Positions 18,975 through 28,739 are shown, counted from the first letter of the stretch. The stretch: 64,000 nt of DNA from Streptomyces graminofaciens (GCF_030294945.1 NZ_AP018448.1:372001-436000); one strand, 5' to 3'. Translations and numbers: made by a program. Notes: generated by a model not told the origin, from the letters alone.

Positions 18975-19287
18975 GTGACGTGGGCGTTGTCGGAGCCGAT
19001 GCTGAGCACTCCCGTGCCCTGGCCCGATCTGCGGCCGGGCTGGGCCGCGGAGCCGAAGTTGTCGAAAGGGTTCTGTGTTGTCCGTTGTCCATCGCGAGCT
19101 CGGCCTCTCCGCCCCGGCCAAGGCGCCTGCATGGGGCAGGGTTGGACTGCCAGGGGGCGTTGTCCGTCGAGGCTGGCACCGTGGTGCTGCGCTCATGCCG
19201 GGCAGGGACATGGGGCCGGCCTTGCCCGAGATCGTGGCCGCAGCCGAGCGGCTGCCGGACGCGACGGCGATCGACTGCGTTATGTGA
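18975..19287 (+). pseudogene. ATP-dependent DNA ligase, N-terminal stub 1
   Basis: From a GTG at 18975 the translation is VTWALSEPMLSTPVPWPDLR then PGWAAEPK. Later, in another frame, MGPALPEIVAAAERLPDATA is read. These are the start of the adenylation domain of LigD/LigC-type ligases (EPMLAxPV...GWAGEPKWDG, FPEIVAAAxxLPDAT). The nucleotidylation lysine block and everything beyond are lost. A close relative with the same flank is at 24038. Confidence 0.65.
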
Positions 19288-19382
19288 CCTGTGGGGGTGT
19301 CTCAGCCCCAAGGTGTCTCAGGCGGCGCAGCTCCCATGGACGAGACGTGACGGGCGTCGCGGCCACGTTCCGCAGCGGCCGC

Positions 19383-19721
19383 TCAGAGGTGGCCGTCCAG
19401 GAACTTCCGTACCTCGGCGATGGTCATAGGCCCCGTGCCGTGCGCCACCGCCTCTCCCTCCTTCAGCAGCACGTAGGACGGGGCTCCGGTGATCCCGTAT
19501 CGCTCGGTTGCGGCCGGACAACGCGTGATGTCGGCGCGGACGGCCGTCAGGCGGCCCGTGTAGTCGTCGGCGATGCCACCCACGACGAGGTCCATCACCC
19601 GGCAGGGCTCGATTGCCTTGGGCCATGTCCCGGTGAAGTATGCGAGGACCGGAACTCCGCTCATCCCGAGGATGAAATTGAACTCCGCGTCCTCACGGGG
19701 TCGGTGAACCCGCTTCGTCAT
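19383..19721 (-). CDS. Thioredoxin-fold protein lacking the CxxC motif
   Basis: This 112-residue protein has the fold markers VPVLAYFTGTWPKAIEPCRV, a cis-proline segment GITGAPSYVLLKEGE, and a C-terminal helix VRKFLDGHL. The usual WCGPC is replaced by W-PKAIEPC, leaving one cysteine, so ordinary dithiol exchange is unlikely. Such variants occur in Streptomyces and may act as a monothiol chaperone or binding protein. It stands alone. Confidence 0.75.
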   Translation of the reverse strand: MTKRVHRPREDAEFNFILGMSGVPVLAYFTGTWPKAIEPCRVMDLVVGGIADDYTGRLTAVRADITRCPAATERYGITGAPSYVLLKEGEAVAHGTGPMTIAEVRKFLDGHL

Positions 19722-19739
19722 GGAAGCTCCTGATCTCGC

Positions 19740-20260
19740 GTTCCGTCATTCCATCCCCCATCATCCCTCGCGCGGTGTGCCAGGCCGGCCGGGTCGGTCG
19801 TCCGGTTGACCTGTCGGAAGGGAGGCACGGGGCCGTCGCAGAACCACGGTGGTCCCCGGCGCGAGCGGCCCAGCCCCCCGCCCTTGGTGACCCGGCCTGG
19901 CCGCCCCGCCGGTCACCCAGGTGCAGCCCGCCGCGCGCCCGTGGGTCAGCTCGTGCCAGGACAGCACCCTCCACGACGACTTGAATGCCGTTTCCCAGGG
20001 CGTAGCGGCCCAGATCACCGACCAGATGCTCGATGAGCGCGTCGACGAGCGGGCCGGGCGCATCGTCCACCGGATCCAGTCGAGCCGTAGGCGAGCCGTA
20101 GTTGAGCCATATCCGTCACCGCGCTTCTCAGAGACAGCGCCCCCGACGGGGTCCCGAGGCCTTGTCCGGTCTTCACATCAACCCCGGTCTCAGCTGGCCA
20201 ATACCGCTCTTCCCCGAGCCGCATGAGCCAGCTGATGGCACCGAGAACGAGGCCCGCTTC
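19740..20260. other. Unassigned sequence with a possible gene fragment
   Basis: On the minus strand near 20070-19930 one frame reads PGPLVDALIEHLVGDLGRYA and VVVEGAVLARADP, which look protein-like. The frame then turns into GC-shadow sequence and no start is evident. I cannot name a family. Confidence 0.3.
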
Positions 20261-20268
20261 CTGGACCG

Positions 20269-20339
20269 CTCGCGGACGCGGACGCGGACGCGGACGCGGT
20301 CGCGGACGCGGTCCCGGACGCGGTCCCGGACGCGGTCGC
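20269..20339. repeat. 6-bp tandem repeat (gcggac/gcggtc)
   Basis: About twelve near-perfect copies of a six-base unit (gcggac, with gcggtc and gcggtcc variants) lie just beyond the 3' end of the PucR gene. This looks like a slippage-prone microsatellite. Confidence 0.8.
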
Positions 20340-20351
20340 TCGACGTACGCG

Positions 20352-21491
20352 TCAGCCGGCCCGAAGACCGACCGCCAGCGTCAGTTCAAGGACCCGGTGT
20401 GGCGATGCGAGATCCGGAAACAGCTCCCGCAGCTGCGACATCCGGTACCGGACCGTCTGGGGATGGACGAACAACGCCGCCGCCACCTCGTCCCGCCTGC
20501 CCTGGTGCAGCAGCCACTCCCGCAACGTCTCCTCCAGCCGCCGTGCCGTCGCGACAGGCAGGGTCCGCAACGGTGCGAGGGCTCGGGCACGCAGGTCTGC
20601 GAACGCCTCCACGTCGGCGCTCAGCACCAGCTCGGGCAAGTGGTCCTCGGTGTCGCGGATATCAGAGGAGAGGGAGCGGGCGCGTACGGCTCGTGCGTAC
20701 GAGGCGGACGCTCGAGTCCATGGCCGGGCCGGACCGACCACGGCGATGCGGTCGGTCAGCTGCCGCAAGAGACGTGACCGGTCGGCATCGGGGACGAGCA
20801 GCACACCGGTGGCGTCCGGCAGATCGTCGAGGACGAGGGTGCTCGGGTCGAGCGCGCGGTAGGCAGGCCGGGCCTGGGCGGCGGGCAGCAGGACCGCGGT
20901 CAGTGAAACCGGAGGCTGCCACCCGGCCCGTTGAACAGAGGCCAACAGCACGTCCGGGTTCGCGTCGGCGAGGAGGTCGCGGGCCAGGTGTTCCAGGTGG
21001 CGCTCGTGGTCCCTGCCCCGGGCGGCAAGTTCGTCGGCGTGGCCCGCGGCGCTCGCGGCGGAGAGCTCGTCGATGTAGGCGAAGGTCAGCTCGGCGAACT
21101 TGGCGACCTCGGCGGCGGGCAGACCTGCGGGTACGGCACCCGCTGCCAGGCATCGCCAGGCCACCCGGGCGCCGACGCGGTAGGCGCTGAGCAGAGCGTC
21201 CATCGAACGGCCGTCGCGGACCTCGCCGCGGCCCAGCTCGTAGGCTGCGTCACCGGCGTCGCCGCCTGTGGCGTTCCCGCTCGCGAGGTCCAGATAGTGC
21301 CCCAGGGCGGTGCGGACAGCTCGGCGGATGGTGCCGCCCATGCGGCCCGAAAGGGCGTTGGCGTAGGGAGGGACCTCGTCGATGATCGCCTGGACGACCT
21401 CGTCGGCGGTGCTCTTCAGCGCGGCCCGAAGTGCGGTGACCGTCGTCTCATCCAGGGCCAGTTCGCTGGCCCTCCGGATTGCATGCCCCAT
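20352..21491 (-). CDS. PucR/CdaR-family transcriptional regulator
   Basis: This 379-residue protein has an N-terminal RsbRD-like helical region (residues about 15-160), a central GGDEF-like/CdaR domain, and a C-terminal PucR helix-turn-helix with AATARRLEETLREWLLHQ-like sequence and VAAALFVHPQTVRYRMSQLR (about 330-350). Members control nearby catabolic or fatty-acid genes. It diverges from the ferredoxin reductase-desaturase pair with 86 bases between starts and is very likely their regulator. Confidence 0.9.
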   Translation of the reverse strand: MGHAIRRASELALDETTVTALRAALKSTADEVVQAIIDEVPPYANALSGRMGGTIRRAVRTALGHYLDLASGNATGGDAGDAAYELGRGEVRDGRSMDALLSAYRVGARVAWRCLAAGAVPAGLPAAEVAKFAELTFAYIDELSAASAAGHADELAARGRDHERHLEHLARDLLADANPDVLLASVQRAGWQPPVSLTAVLLPAAQARPAYRALDPSTLVLDDLPDATGVLLVPDADRSRLLRQLTDRIAVVGPARPWTRASASYARAVRARSLSSDIRDTEDHLPELVLSADVEAFADLRARALAPLRTLPVATARRLEETLREWLLHQGRRDEVAAALFVHPQTVRYRMSQLRELFPDLASPHRVLELTLAVGLRAG

Positions 21492-21577
21492 GTTTTGTTC
21501 CCTGCGAACAATTCAGCCGACCAGATTCACGTCCTGCGGTCAGGACTTTACGCCCTGAGGCGCAGCAAGCTGAAGTC

Positions 21578-22633
21578 ATGACGAGTGCAGCCCTCCGCAG
21601 CAGGGCGTGGAAACTGCTGGAGATGGTCACGACGCCGCTGCTGCCGTCGGACTACCTCGACCTGGTCAGCCCGCTGCGTGCGGGCGCTGACCTGCGTGGG
21701 CGCATCGAGGCCGTGCACCCCGAGACGGGGGACGCCGCGACCATCGTGATCAGGCCGGGGCGGGGCTGGCGCGGCCACACGGCCGGTCAGTACGTGCGGA
21801 TCGGGGTCGACGTAGACGGGGTGCGCCTGTGGCGTGCCTACTCCCTCACCTCGCCGACGAACCGCCAGGACGGCCGCGTCACGATCACCGTGAAGGCGAT
21901 CCCGGACGGCAAGGTCAGCAACCACCTGGTCCGCAGGGCGAAACCGGGCACGCTGATCCAGCTCGACCAGGCGACCGGTGACTTCGTGCTGCCGCAGGCC
22001 AAGCCCGCCAAAGTGCTCTACCTGACGGCCGGCAGCGGCATCACGCCCGTGATGGGCATGCTGCGCGACACCGAGTTCGACGACGTGGTCATGGTCCACT
22101 GCGCGCCACAACCGCAAGACGTGATCTTCCGCAACGAACTGCACGACCTGGTCGCGGCCAAGAAGCTGCGGCTCACCGAGGTGCACACCGACACAGACGG
22201 CATGCTCGACATCGCCCGTCTCGACGAACTCGTGCCCGACTGGGCCGAGCGCGAGACCTGGGCCTGCGGGCCCGCGGGCCTGCTCGACGCCGCCGAAGAG
22301 CACTGGACCGAGCACGGCGTGCGAGAGCGCCTGCACACCGAACGCTTCCGCCCCAGCATCGTCGTCGCCGGCGACGGCGGCGAGGTCACGTTCAGCGCCA
22401 CCGGCAAGACCGTCGACGCGGACGGCGCCACGCCGTTGCTGGACGTCGGCGAGGAAGCCGGCGTGCTCATGCCCTCCGGGTGCCGCATGGGCATCTGCTT
22501 CGGCTGCATCACGCCGCTCAAGGCGGGCGCCGTCCGCGACCTGCGCACCGGCGAGATCACCGAGGCCGAGCCGGGCGTCCTCATCCAGACCTGTGTGTCC
22601 GCCGCGGCGGGCCCCTGCGACATCGAACGGTAG
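21578..22633 (+). CDS. Ferredoxin/flavodoxin-type reductase with C-terminal 2Fe-2S domain
   Basis: The start at 21578 (MTSAALRSRAWKLLEM) is preferred; the frame is open upstream without family sequence. The 351-residue protein has the FAD-binding motif RAYSLTSP (residues 86-93), an NAD(P) site LTAGSGITPVMGMLR and CAPQPQDVIF, and a plant-type ferredoxin domain with CRMGICFGC and a distal cysteine. This is the electron donor for acyl desaturases such as the DesA3 partner of mycobacteria. It lies eight bases upstream of the desaturase and surely works with it. Confidence 0.92.
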   Translation: MTSAALRSRAWKLLEMVTTPLLPSDYLDLVSPLRAGADLRGRIEAVHPETGDAATIVIRPGRGWRGHTAGQYVRIGVDVDGVRLWRAYSLTSPTNRQDGRVTITVKAIPDGKVSNHLVRRAKPGTLIQLDQATGDFVLPQAKPAKVLYLTAGSGITPVMGMLRDTEFDDVVMVHCAPQPQDVIFRNELHDLVAAKKLRLTEVHTDTDGMLDIARLDELVPDWAERETWACGPAGLLDAAEEHWTEHGVRERLHTERFRPSIVVAGDGGEVTFSATGKTVDADGATPLLDVGEEAGVLMPSGCRMGICFGCITPLKAGAVRDLRTGEITEAEPGVLIQTCVSAAAGPCDIER

Positions 22634-22640
22634 GAGCACC

Positions 22641-23759
22641 TTGACCGCCATCGACCCCACCGCCCACCTGACCGCGGAGCAGATCGAGGAGCTTGGCCGC
22701 GAGCTGGACGCGATCCGCGACGAGGTGATCGCCAGCCGCGGCGAGAAGGACGCCGCCTACATCCGCAAGGTCATCTCGGCGCAGCGCAAGCTCGAGCTGG
22801 TCAGCCGCGGCGTGCTGCTGTTCTCGATCTTCCCGCCCGCGTGGCTCATCGGCACCGCCGGTCTGTCCGTGGCGAAGATCATGGACAACATGGAGATCGG
22901 CCACAACGTCCTGCACGGCCAGTGGGACTGGATGCGAGACCCGAAGATTCACTCCACCACCTGGGAGTGGGATCACGTCTCGCCGTCCGAGCAGTGGAAG
23001 CACTCGCACAACGAGCTGCACCACACGTACACCAACGTGATCGGCAAGGACAACGACCTCGGCTACGGCATCATGCGCGTCGACGAGGACCAGAAGTGGC
23101 ACCCGTTCCACCTCGGCCAGCCGCTGTGGAACTTCATCAACGCCTGCTTCTTCGAGTACGGCATCGCAGCGTACGACCTGGAGCTCGGCAAGAACCTGCG
23201 CAAGCGCCGCCGCAACAACCCGGAGTTCCGCGCGCGGGCCAAGGCCGTGGGCCGCAAGATCCGCAAGCAGGTGCTCAAGGACTACGTGATCCACCCGCTG
23301 CTGTCGGGCCCGTCGTTCCTCACCACGCTCGCCGCCACGTTCACCGCGAACCTGGTCCGCAACATCTGGTCCCACTCGGTGATCATGTGCGGGCACTTCC
23401 CCGAAGGCGTGCAGGTCTTCGAGCGCCGGTCGATCAAGGGCGAGACGCGCGGCCAGTGGTACCTGCGCCAGATGATGGGCTCGGCGAACATCAGCGGCAG
23501 CAGGGCCATGCACTTCATGACCGGCAACCTGTCGCACCAGATCGAGCACCACCTGTTCCCGGACCTGCCGAGCAACCGGTACGCCGAGGTCGCGGTGAAG
23601 GTGCGCGCGCTGTTCGAAAAGTACGAGCTGGAGTACGTCACCGGGCCGCTGCCCAAGCAGGTGTTCTCCGCGTGGCGCAAGGTCTTCCGGCTCTCGCTGC
23701 CGAACAAGAAGCCCAAGGTCAAGACGCCGGACCGCGAGCAGGAGCTCGTCGCGGCCTGA
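22641..23759 (+). CDS. Membrane fatty acid desaturase
   Basis: From the TTG at 22641 (after taggagcacc) the 372-residue protein shows the histidine boxes of the di-iron desaturase superfamily: HNVLHG at 88, HNELHH at 123-128 and HQIEHH at 299-304. Hydrophobic segments lie near residues 56-80 and 225-250. It inserts a double bond in acyl chains at the membrane using electrons from the adjacent reductase. The PucR gene upstream probably regulates both in response to lipid state or temperature. Confidence 0.93.
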   Translation: MTAIDPTAHLTAEQIEELGRELDAIRDEVIASRGEKDAAYIRKVISAQRKLELVSRGVLLFSIFPPAWLIGTAGLSVAKIMDNMEIGHNVLHGQWDWMRDPKIHSTTWEWDHVSPSEQWKHSHNELHHTYTNVIGKDNDLGYGIMRVDEDQKWHPFHLGQPLWNFINACFFEYGIAAYDLELGKNLRKRRRNNPEFRARAKAVGRKIRKQVLKDYVIHPLLSGPSFLTTLAATFTANLVRNIWSHSVIMCGHFPEGVQVFERRSIKGETRGQWYLRQMMGSANISGSRAMHFMTGNLSHQIEHHLFPDLPSNRYAEVAVKVRALFEKYELEYVTGPLPKQVFSAWRKVFRLSLPNKKPKVKTPDREQELVAA

Positions 23760-24037
23760 TTCCCGGTATTGGTTCTGATCTTTCGGCCGTACCGGCGGCA
23801 CCGCCGGGTTCGGTGAGATCCGTTGCGGACGGTGGGCGGCCCCGCGCCATCAGACCGTACGACACGGGACCCGGGCAGCCCGGTGTCCGGCTGCGCTGCC
23901 CGGACGTGCGCCAGGAGCTCAGCACACAGGCCCCGGCGAGGTGTTGCAGTGCGCTGACCTGCTGTGGTCGGGCCGGTAGTCGGGGGCGTACGCGCACTCG
24001 GTTTGCCGACGGGCGGGCTGGGTGGAAGGCATGGGCT

Positions 24038-24187
24038 GTGACGTGGACACTGCCGGAACCGATGCTCGCCGCCCCTGTGTCCGACCCTGCGCTGCTGCCG
24101 GAGTGGGCGGGTGAGCCGAAGTGGGACGGTTCTCCAGACATCCGGAGATGTCTCATTCGGGCGGCCGGTAGAGTGACGGCGGACTAG
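24038..24187 (+). pseudogene. ATP-dependent DNA ligase, N-terminal stub 2
   Basis: From the GTG at 24038 the frame reads VTWTLPEPMLAAPVSDPALL then PEWAGEPKWDG, an exact start of LigD/LigC-type ligases. After 37 codons the homology ends and a short tail runs to a stop. About 25 bases before the start (gggtggaaggcatg...ctgtgacgtgg) are shared with stub 1 at 18975. Confidence 0.7.
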
Positions 24188-24202
24188 AGAAGAGATCCTC
24201 CG

Positions 24203-24823
24203 ATGGACTCCCGTATATCGCGCATACGCTCCAAGCTGGCGAAGGTCCCGTACCAGGTGCAGCGCAGCCACTCGATGGGCGCCGAGCGTCACGCGTTTCG
24301 CGTTGGCCCGCGCATCAGTTCCGCGCAGGCGGACGCCTTCGAGGGCGAACACCGTATCGAATTGCCGTCGGCCTACCGAAAGTTCCTTGTCGAACTTGGG
24401 GGCAGCGGTGCCGGCCCCTTCTACGGTCTGCTTCCGCTGGAGGAGTGCAGGCTGTACACCATGGACCGGCAGCCGCCGGACGGCACCCCGCGGGGATTCC
24501 ATCACGTGAACCACCCGGACGCGCTGCAAGGAGACCTGTTCCTCCACATCATCGAGATGGGCTGCACCGACCTGTGCCTCATCGGCGTGACCGGCCCCCT
24601 CACCGGCCGCATGCTCACCGGTAACGCGGACGGCTTCTGGCCCCCGAACGTCTCCTCGGCCCAGGACTTCCTCTCCTGGTACGAACGCTGGCTGGATCAC
24701 ATGCGGGACGGCAAGGACAACGACGCTCTGGGGCTCACCTCCCCGGCGACCGTCGCAAGCGCCCCCTGGGGCCCCCGGGCCAGGGCCCGGAAAACTCCGT
24801 GGTCGCAAACCGCAGAGTGTTGA
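24203..24823 (+). CDS. SMI1/KNR4-family protein
   Basis: This 206-residue protein carries the SMI1/KNR4 pattern: a helix followed by IELPSAYRKFLVELGGSGAG, FYGLLPLEECRLY and a tryptophan-rich end (FLSWYERWLDHM). The family is widely used as immunity proteins against contact-dependent and other polymorphic toxins, and also in general roles. No toxin gene is next to it, so it may be an orphan immunity gene. Confidence 0.85.
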   Translation: MDSRISRIRSKLAKVPYQVQRSHSMGAERHAFRVGPRISSAQADAFEGEHRIELPSAYRKFLVELGGSGAGPFYGLLPLEECRLYTMDRQPPDGTPRGFHHVNHPDALQGDLFLHIIEMGCTDLCLIGVTGPLTGRMLTGNADGFWPPNVSSAQDFLSWYERWLDHMRDGKDNDALGLTSPATVASAPWGPRARARKTPWSQTAEC

Positions 24824-25231
24824 GACGACGGGACTCGCAACCGAGATCCGCACAGCGCCCTTGTCTCATGAGCCCACCGGATCCCCTGCGGCGGCGCCCG
24901 TTCCAGGCGGAAAATCGGAGTGCTTGCCGCCTGTTGACGCCGTCGTGTCTATGACCTTCGAGACCTGATCGTCTGGTATTCCGTCATCGCGGCGCCTCAC
25001 AAGATCGCCGACAGAACCGAATTGCGTGACCGTCGGCGCCAGGTCGTAAAGCTGCTTGCAGGAGAAGCAGGGCTTCGGCGTAGTCGGGTGGCGTCCGTTT
25101 TGTGTTCAAGCGAGGCCGGCTTCGACAAGATCAAGACGGTTCGCGCGAGCGCCGTGCCATGGGAGGGGGCAGTGGCGTCCGGTCACGGTTCGAAACCGCT
25201 GCCCCCCCCTTCGTCCCGACCCTTGCCCAGC
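24824..25231. other. No recognisable gene
   Basis: Short frames such as DLIVWYSVIAAPHKIADRTE near 24960-25020 look partly protein-like but have no start, family or continuation. The promoter of the DUF2975 gene must lie at the right end of this stretch. Confidence 0.4.
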
Positions 25232-25246
25232 ATATCGAATTTCGAT
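25232..25246. promoter_or_regulatory. Palindromic operator before the DUF2975-XRE pair
   Basis: tatcgaatttcgata is a perfect 15-base palindrome (seven-base arms around one T) in an otherwise GC-rich region, about 35 bases before the DUF2975 start. It is the probable binding site of the XRE protein encoded downstream. Confidence 0.65.
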
Positions 25247-25280
25247 AGATTTCCATCGCAACTCGATGGAGGGATGGGTC

Positions 25281-25772
25281 ATGGGAAAGCTGACAGTGCG
25301 TGCGCTGCGCGCCGTGCTCGTGGTGGTGCTCGCCGGCACCGTGTTCGTACAGGCATTGATGGTGTGGGTGTTGGTCAGCGGGAGCGACCCGGAGGACGGG
25401 TCGCTCCCGCTGACCCCGCTGCGCGTGATCACGATCCTGGGCATGGTGTCGGCCCAGGTGGCCCTGGTCTGCGTATGGCGGCTGGTGACGATGGTGCGAC
25501 GCGGAACCGTGTTCTCCCACGCCGCCTTCCGGTACGTGGACGGCGTGATCGGCGCGATCGTGGCGGCTGCCTTCCTGTGGTTCGCGGTCACGGCCCTCAA
25601 CGCGCCAGGCCAGCGGGACGACCCGGGCGTCACCGTCATCATGGGCGGGGTCGGCGTGGCCATCCTGGGGGTCGCGCTCCTCGTGCTCGTACTGCGGATG
25701 CTGCTCGCCCAGGCCGTCGCGCGCGACGACGAAGCGGCGCAGATGCAGGCCGAGTTGGACGAGGTCATCTGA
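25281..25772 (+). CDS. DUF2975 membrane protein
   Basis: The ATG at 25281 begins MGKLTVRALRAVLVVVLAGT. The 163-residue protein has four hydrophobic helices (about 9-32, 45-66, 88-108 and 120-142), the DUF2975 layout. These proteins are paired with a small XRE regulator throughout actinobacteria and bacilli. Here the stop overlaps the next start by one base. The role is unknown; stress sensing or membrane control has been proposed for the family. Confidence 0.85.
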   Translation: MGKLTVRALRAVLVVVLAGTVFVQALMVWVLVSGSDPEDGSLPLTPLRVITILGMVSAQVALVCVWRLVTMVRRGTVFSHAAFRYVDGVIGAIVAAAFLWFAVTALNAPGQRDDPGVTVIMGGVGVAILGVALLVLVLRMLLAQAVARDDEAAQMQAELDEVI

Positions 25773-25993
25773 TGCCGATCGCCGTCGACATCGACGTCAT
25801 GCTGGCCAGGCGGAAGATGTCCGTGGGCGAGCTCGCGGACCGCGTAGGGATCACCCCCGCCAACCTGGCGGTACTCAAGAACGGCCGCGCCAAGGCGGTG
25901 CGCTTCGCGACGCTCGCCGCGCTCTGCGAGGTCCTCAAGTGCCAGCCGGGCGACCTGCTGCGCTGGGAGGCCGAGGACGACACGGGCGGATGA
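25772..25993 (+). CDS. Small XRE-family regulator (YozG-like)
   Basis: This 73-residue protein is almost only a helix-turn-helix: DRVGITPANLAVLKNGRAKA and LCEVLKCQPGDLLRWE. It is translationally coupled to the DUF2975 gene (TGATG overlap). It most likely binds the palindrome at 25232 and controls its own operon. Confidence 0.88.
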   Translation: MPIAVDIDVMLARRKMSVGELADRVGITPANLAVLKNGRAKAVRFATLAALCEVLKCQPGDLLRWEAEDDTGG

Positions 25994-25996
25994 CAT

Positions 25997-26020
25997 GCCC
26001 TGAGGGCATGCCCTCAGGGC
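25997..26020 (+). terminator. Terminator hairpin of the DUF2975-XRE operon
   Basis: gccctgaggg, CATG, ccctcagggc form a perfect ten-pair stem four bases after the XRE stop codon. Confidence 0.8.
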
Positions 26021-26374
26021 GGGCGTGACAACGCCTGGCACCACCGGCCCGTGACACGGCACGTGGACCGCATGGACGTGGATCGCCGATCACCCGCAGC
26101 ACCGTCCCGACCCGTTGGGTGCATTCCGTTTGACCCGCACCGCACCGTCCTGGTCGACGACCGCGACCTGCGAACGTGCCACTCATCCACCCACCGCAAA
26201 CCCCCGTCCCTCCAGCGCGGAAAAGCGGGGGTACGTCGTTGGGCGAACAGCCAGGACTTCGCCGTAGCCGCTCGACGCCCGATTCATGACGATCTGCCAG
26301 TTCGACGGAGTTCTCTGAACGTGACAGGCACGGGCTTCCAAGATCATGGAGTTCTCGAAGTCCCGCGATCCGAG

Positions 26375-26610
26375 TGGAAGACCGTGCCCGTCGACGCATC
26401 ATCGCCGATCCCGCCTGCCTTTTGACTAACTCCGCGAGCATCCCGGGCCGTGCCCGAGGAGATCCCGGGCCTGCTGGAACGACTGGCCGAGGTGCCCGAC
26501 CCTCGCCATCCTCGCGACCTACAGCACGCTCTGGTCCTCGTGCTCGCTTTGACCGCGTGCGCGGTTCCGGCCGGAGCGACCTCCCTGCCAGCGGTGGGTG
26601 AGGCCTGCCG
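26375..26610 (+). pseudogene. ISAs1-family transposase, N-terminal remnant
   Basis: The translation holds VPEEIPGLLERLAEVPDPRH and LVLVLALTACAVPAGATSLP AVGEA-type sequence. This is the N-terminal DDE_Tnp_1-associated domain of ISAs1/H-repeat transposases. It breaks off abruptly at about 26605, where an IS3 fragment begins on the other strand. Confidence 0.65.
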
Positions 26611-26700
26611 GATCCAGCCTCGCAGGGCCTCGTGACGCACACCGAGTTCCTCGATCATGCGACGGATCACGGGCTTCGGCTCAGCAGTCCGGTACATCCG
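26600..26700 (-). pseudogene. IS3-family OrfA helix-turn-helix remnant
   Basis: Leftward translation gives EPKPVIRRMIEELGVRHEAL followed by RGWIRQA. This is the recognition helix region of IS3 OrfA (RxxxRELGVxxEALRxWIRQA). Both sides are cut. Confidence 0.6.
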
Positions 26701-26755
26701 CGCCCCACTCTCACGCGACTCCAGTGGGTACGTCCTCGGGGCAGGCATCGTCGGG

Positions 26756-27000
26756 TGTCGCGGGTGCCGGATGCGGCGAAGGCGACGCAGCTGCCGATGT
26801 GGCGTGAGGGGCTGGTCTGGTCGATGCCGTCGGTGAACTACCAGCGCATCCTGCACGTCCTCGCGGACAGGGCCCGGCTTCATCAGGGCCGTTGACCTGC
26901 CAGGAAATGGCGGTCTTGTTCGGCATGGACGCGGTTGCGGCGCGGGTGAAGGCACTGCAGTCGAAGGCGAAGCGCCTGGTCTCTCGTGGCTGGCTGCCGC
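26756..27000 (+). pseudogene. Remnant of a small winged-helix-like accessory gene
   Basis: Two overlapping frames read VNYQRILHVLADRA, then LTCQEMAVLFGMDAVAARVK and ALQSKAKRLVSRGWL. This is a DNA-binding-like pattern of small genes often found next to Streptomyces transposases. A frame change at 26893 and the missing C-terminus mark it as broken. Confidence 0.45.
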
Positions 27001-27019
27001 GCCCGCGCCAGGCCGGTTC

Positions 27020-27345
27020 ACGCTCGCGAGGGGCGTGGCCGGCCAGGCGGCGGGTCATGACCATGGTCATCGACCAATAGACCATCGCCTCGGCACTGGT
27101 GGTGCAGCGCTCGTAGTCACGTGCCAGGCAGTGGTGCGCGTCGGTCACCTGCTTGAGCAGGTCCTGCGCGGCGGTGCGGTCGCCGGTGTCTGCGGCGGTG
27201 ATCATCACCCCCCCAGCAGCAGACCGAGGGTGTCGACCACGACGTGACGCTTGCGGCCGTTGATCAGCTTGCCGCCGTCGAAGCCACGGCTGTCGGAGCC
27301 GACGACGCCATCCGCTTTGACGGACTGCGAGTCGACCACGCTGGC
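27020..27345 (-). pseudogene. IS5-family transposase, C-terminal remnant with internal deletion
   Basis: Leftward frames give SVVDSQSVKADGVVGSDSRG, FDGGKLINGRKRHVVVDTLG and MITAADTGDRTAAQDLLKQV, then directly RDYERCTTSAEAMVYWSMTM. The block normally lying between DAHHC and RDYER, including a catalytic residue, has been deleted. Confidence 0.75.
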
Positions 27346-27394
27346 CGTCGCCTCCGCCGCTCACCGCCGCCGACGCCCTCATGGAACCGCTCCC

Positions 27395-27575
27395 CGAGGC
27401 AAGCGGTCGGACACCTGGCTGACCTACTCCGCGCACAGGCACCACGTTCACCTCAGCCACGCCTACACCACGCTCGGAGAGACCCGCCGCGCTCACGAGA
27501 GCCAGCAGCGGGCGCTGGAGCTGTCCGCGCCGACCAGCACCATGTTCCGCACGGCGAGGACCACCAAACGGTGAA
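27395..27575 (+). pseudogene. C-terminal TPR fragment of a helix-turn-helix regulator
   Basis: The translation HVHLSHAYTTLGETRRAHES followed by QQRALELSAPTSTM matches the TPR end of Streptomyces XRE regulators. It then shifts frame and stops. No DNA-binding part is near. Sequence from 27580 to 27749 is unassigned. Confidence 0.5.
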
Positions 27576-27749
27576 CGCCCGTAACTCCCGTGGCGGGTGC
27601 GGGCGCCCAGGCCCTCGCCTGCTCAAGAGCAGAGCGGACTGGACTTGTGCGGGCGTCAGTCGCCGCCCCGCCGCCTCTTGGATGCGGTCGACCAGCCGGG
27701 CCCTCACCTGCGCCGACGGCGAAACCTGGCAGCTGCTGCCGCGCCCCGG

Positions 27750-28739
<990 letters not shown>

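Noticed and set aside
19693..20070. 125-aa minus-strand ORF as a real gene
   Set aside because: The first 40 residues look natural, but the rest is G/R-rich shadow and no start or family is evident, so it is listed only as an unassigned stretch.
22841..24187. Long plus-strand ORF (448 aa) over the desaturase
   Set aside because: Out-of-frame shadow rich in R, P and A; only its last part (the ligase stub) is meaningful.
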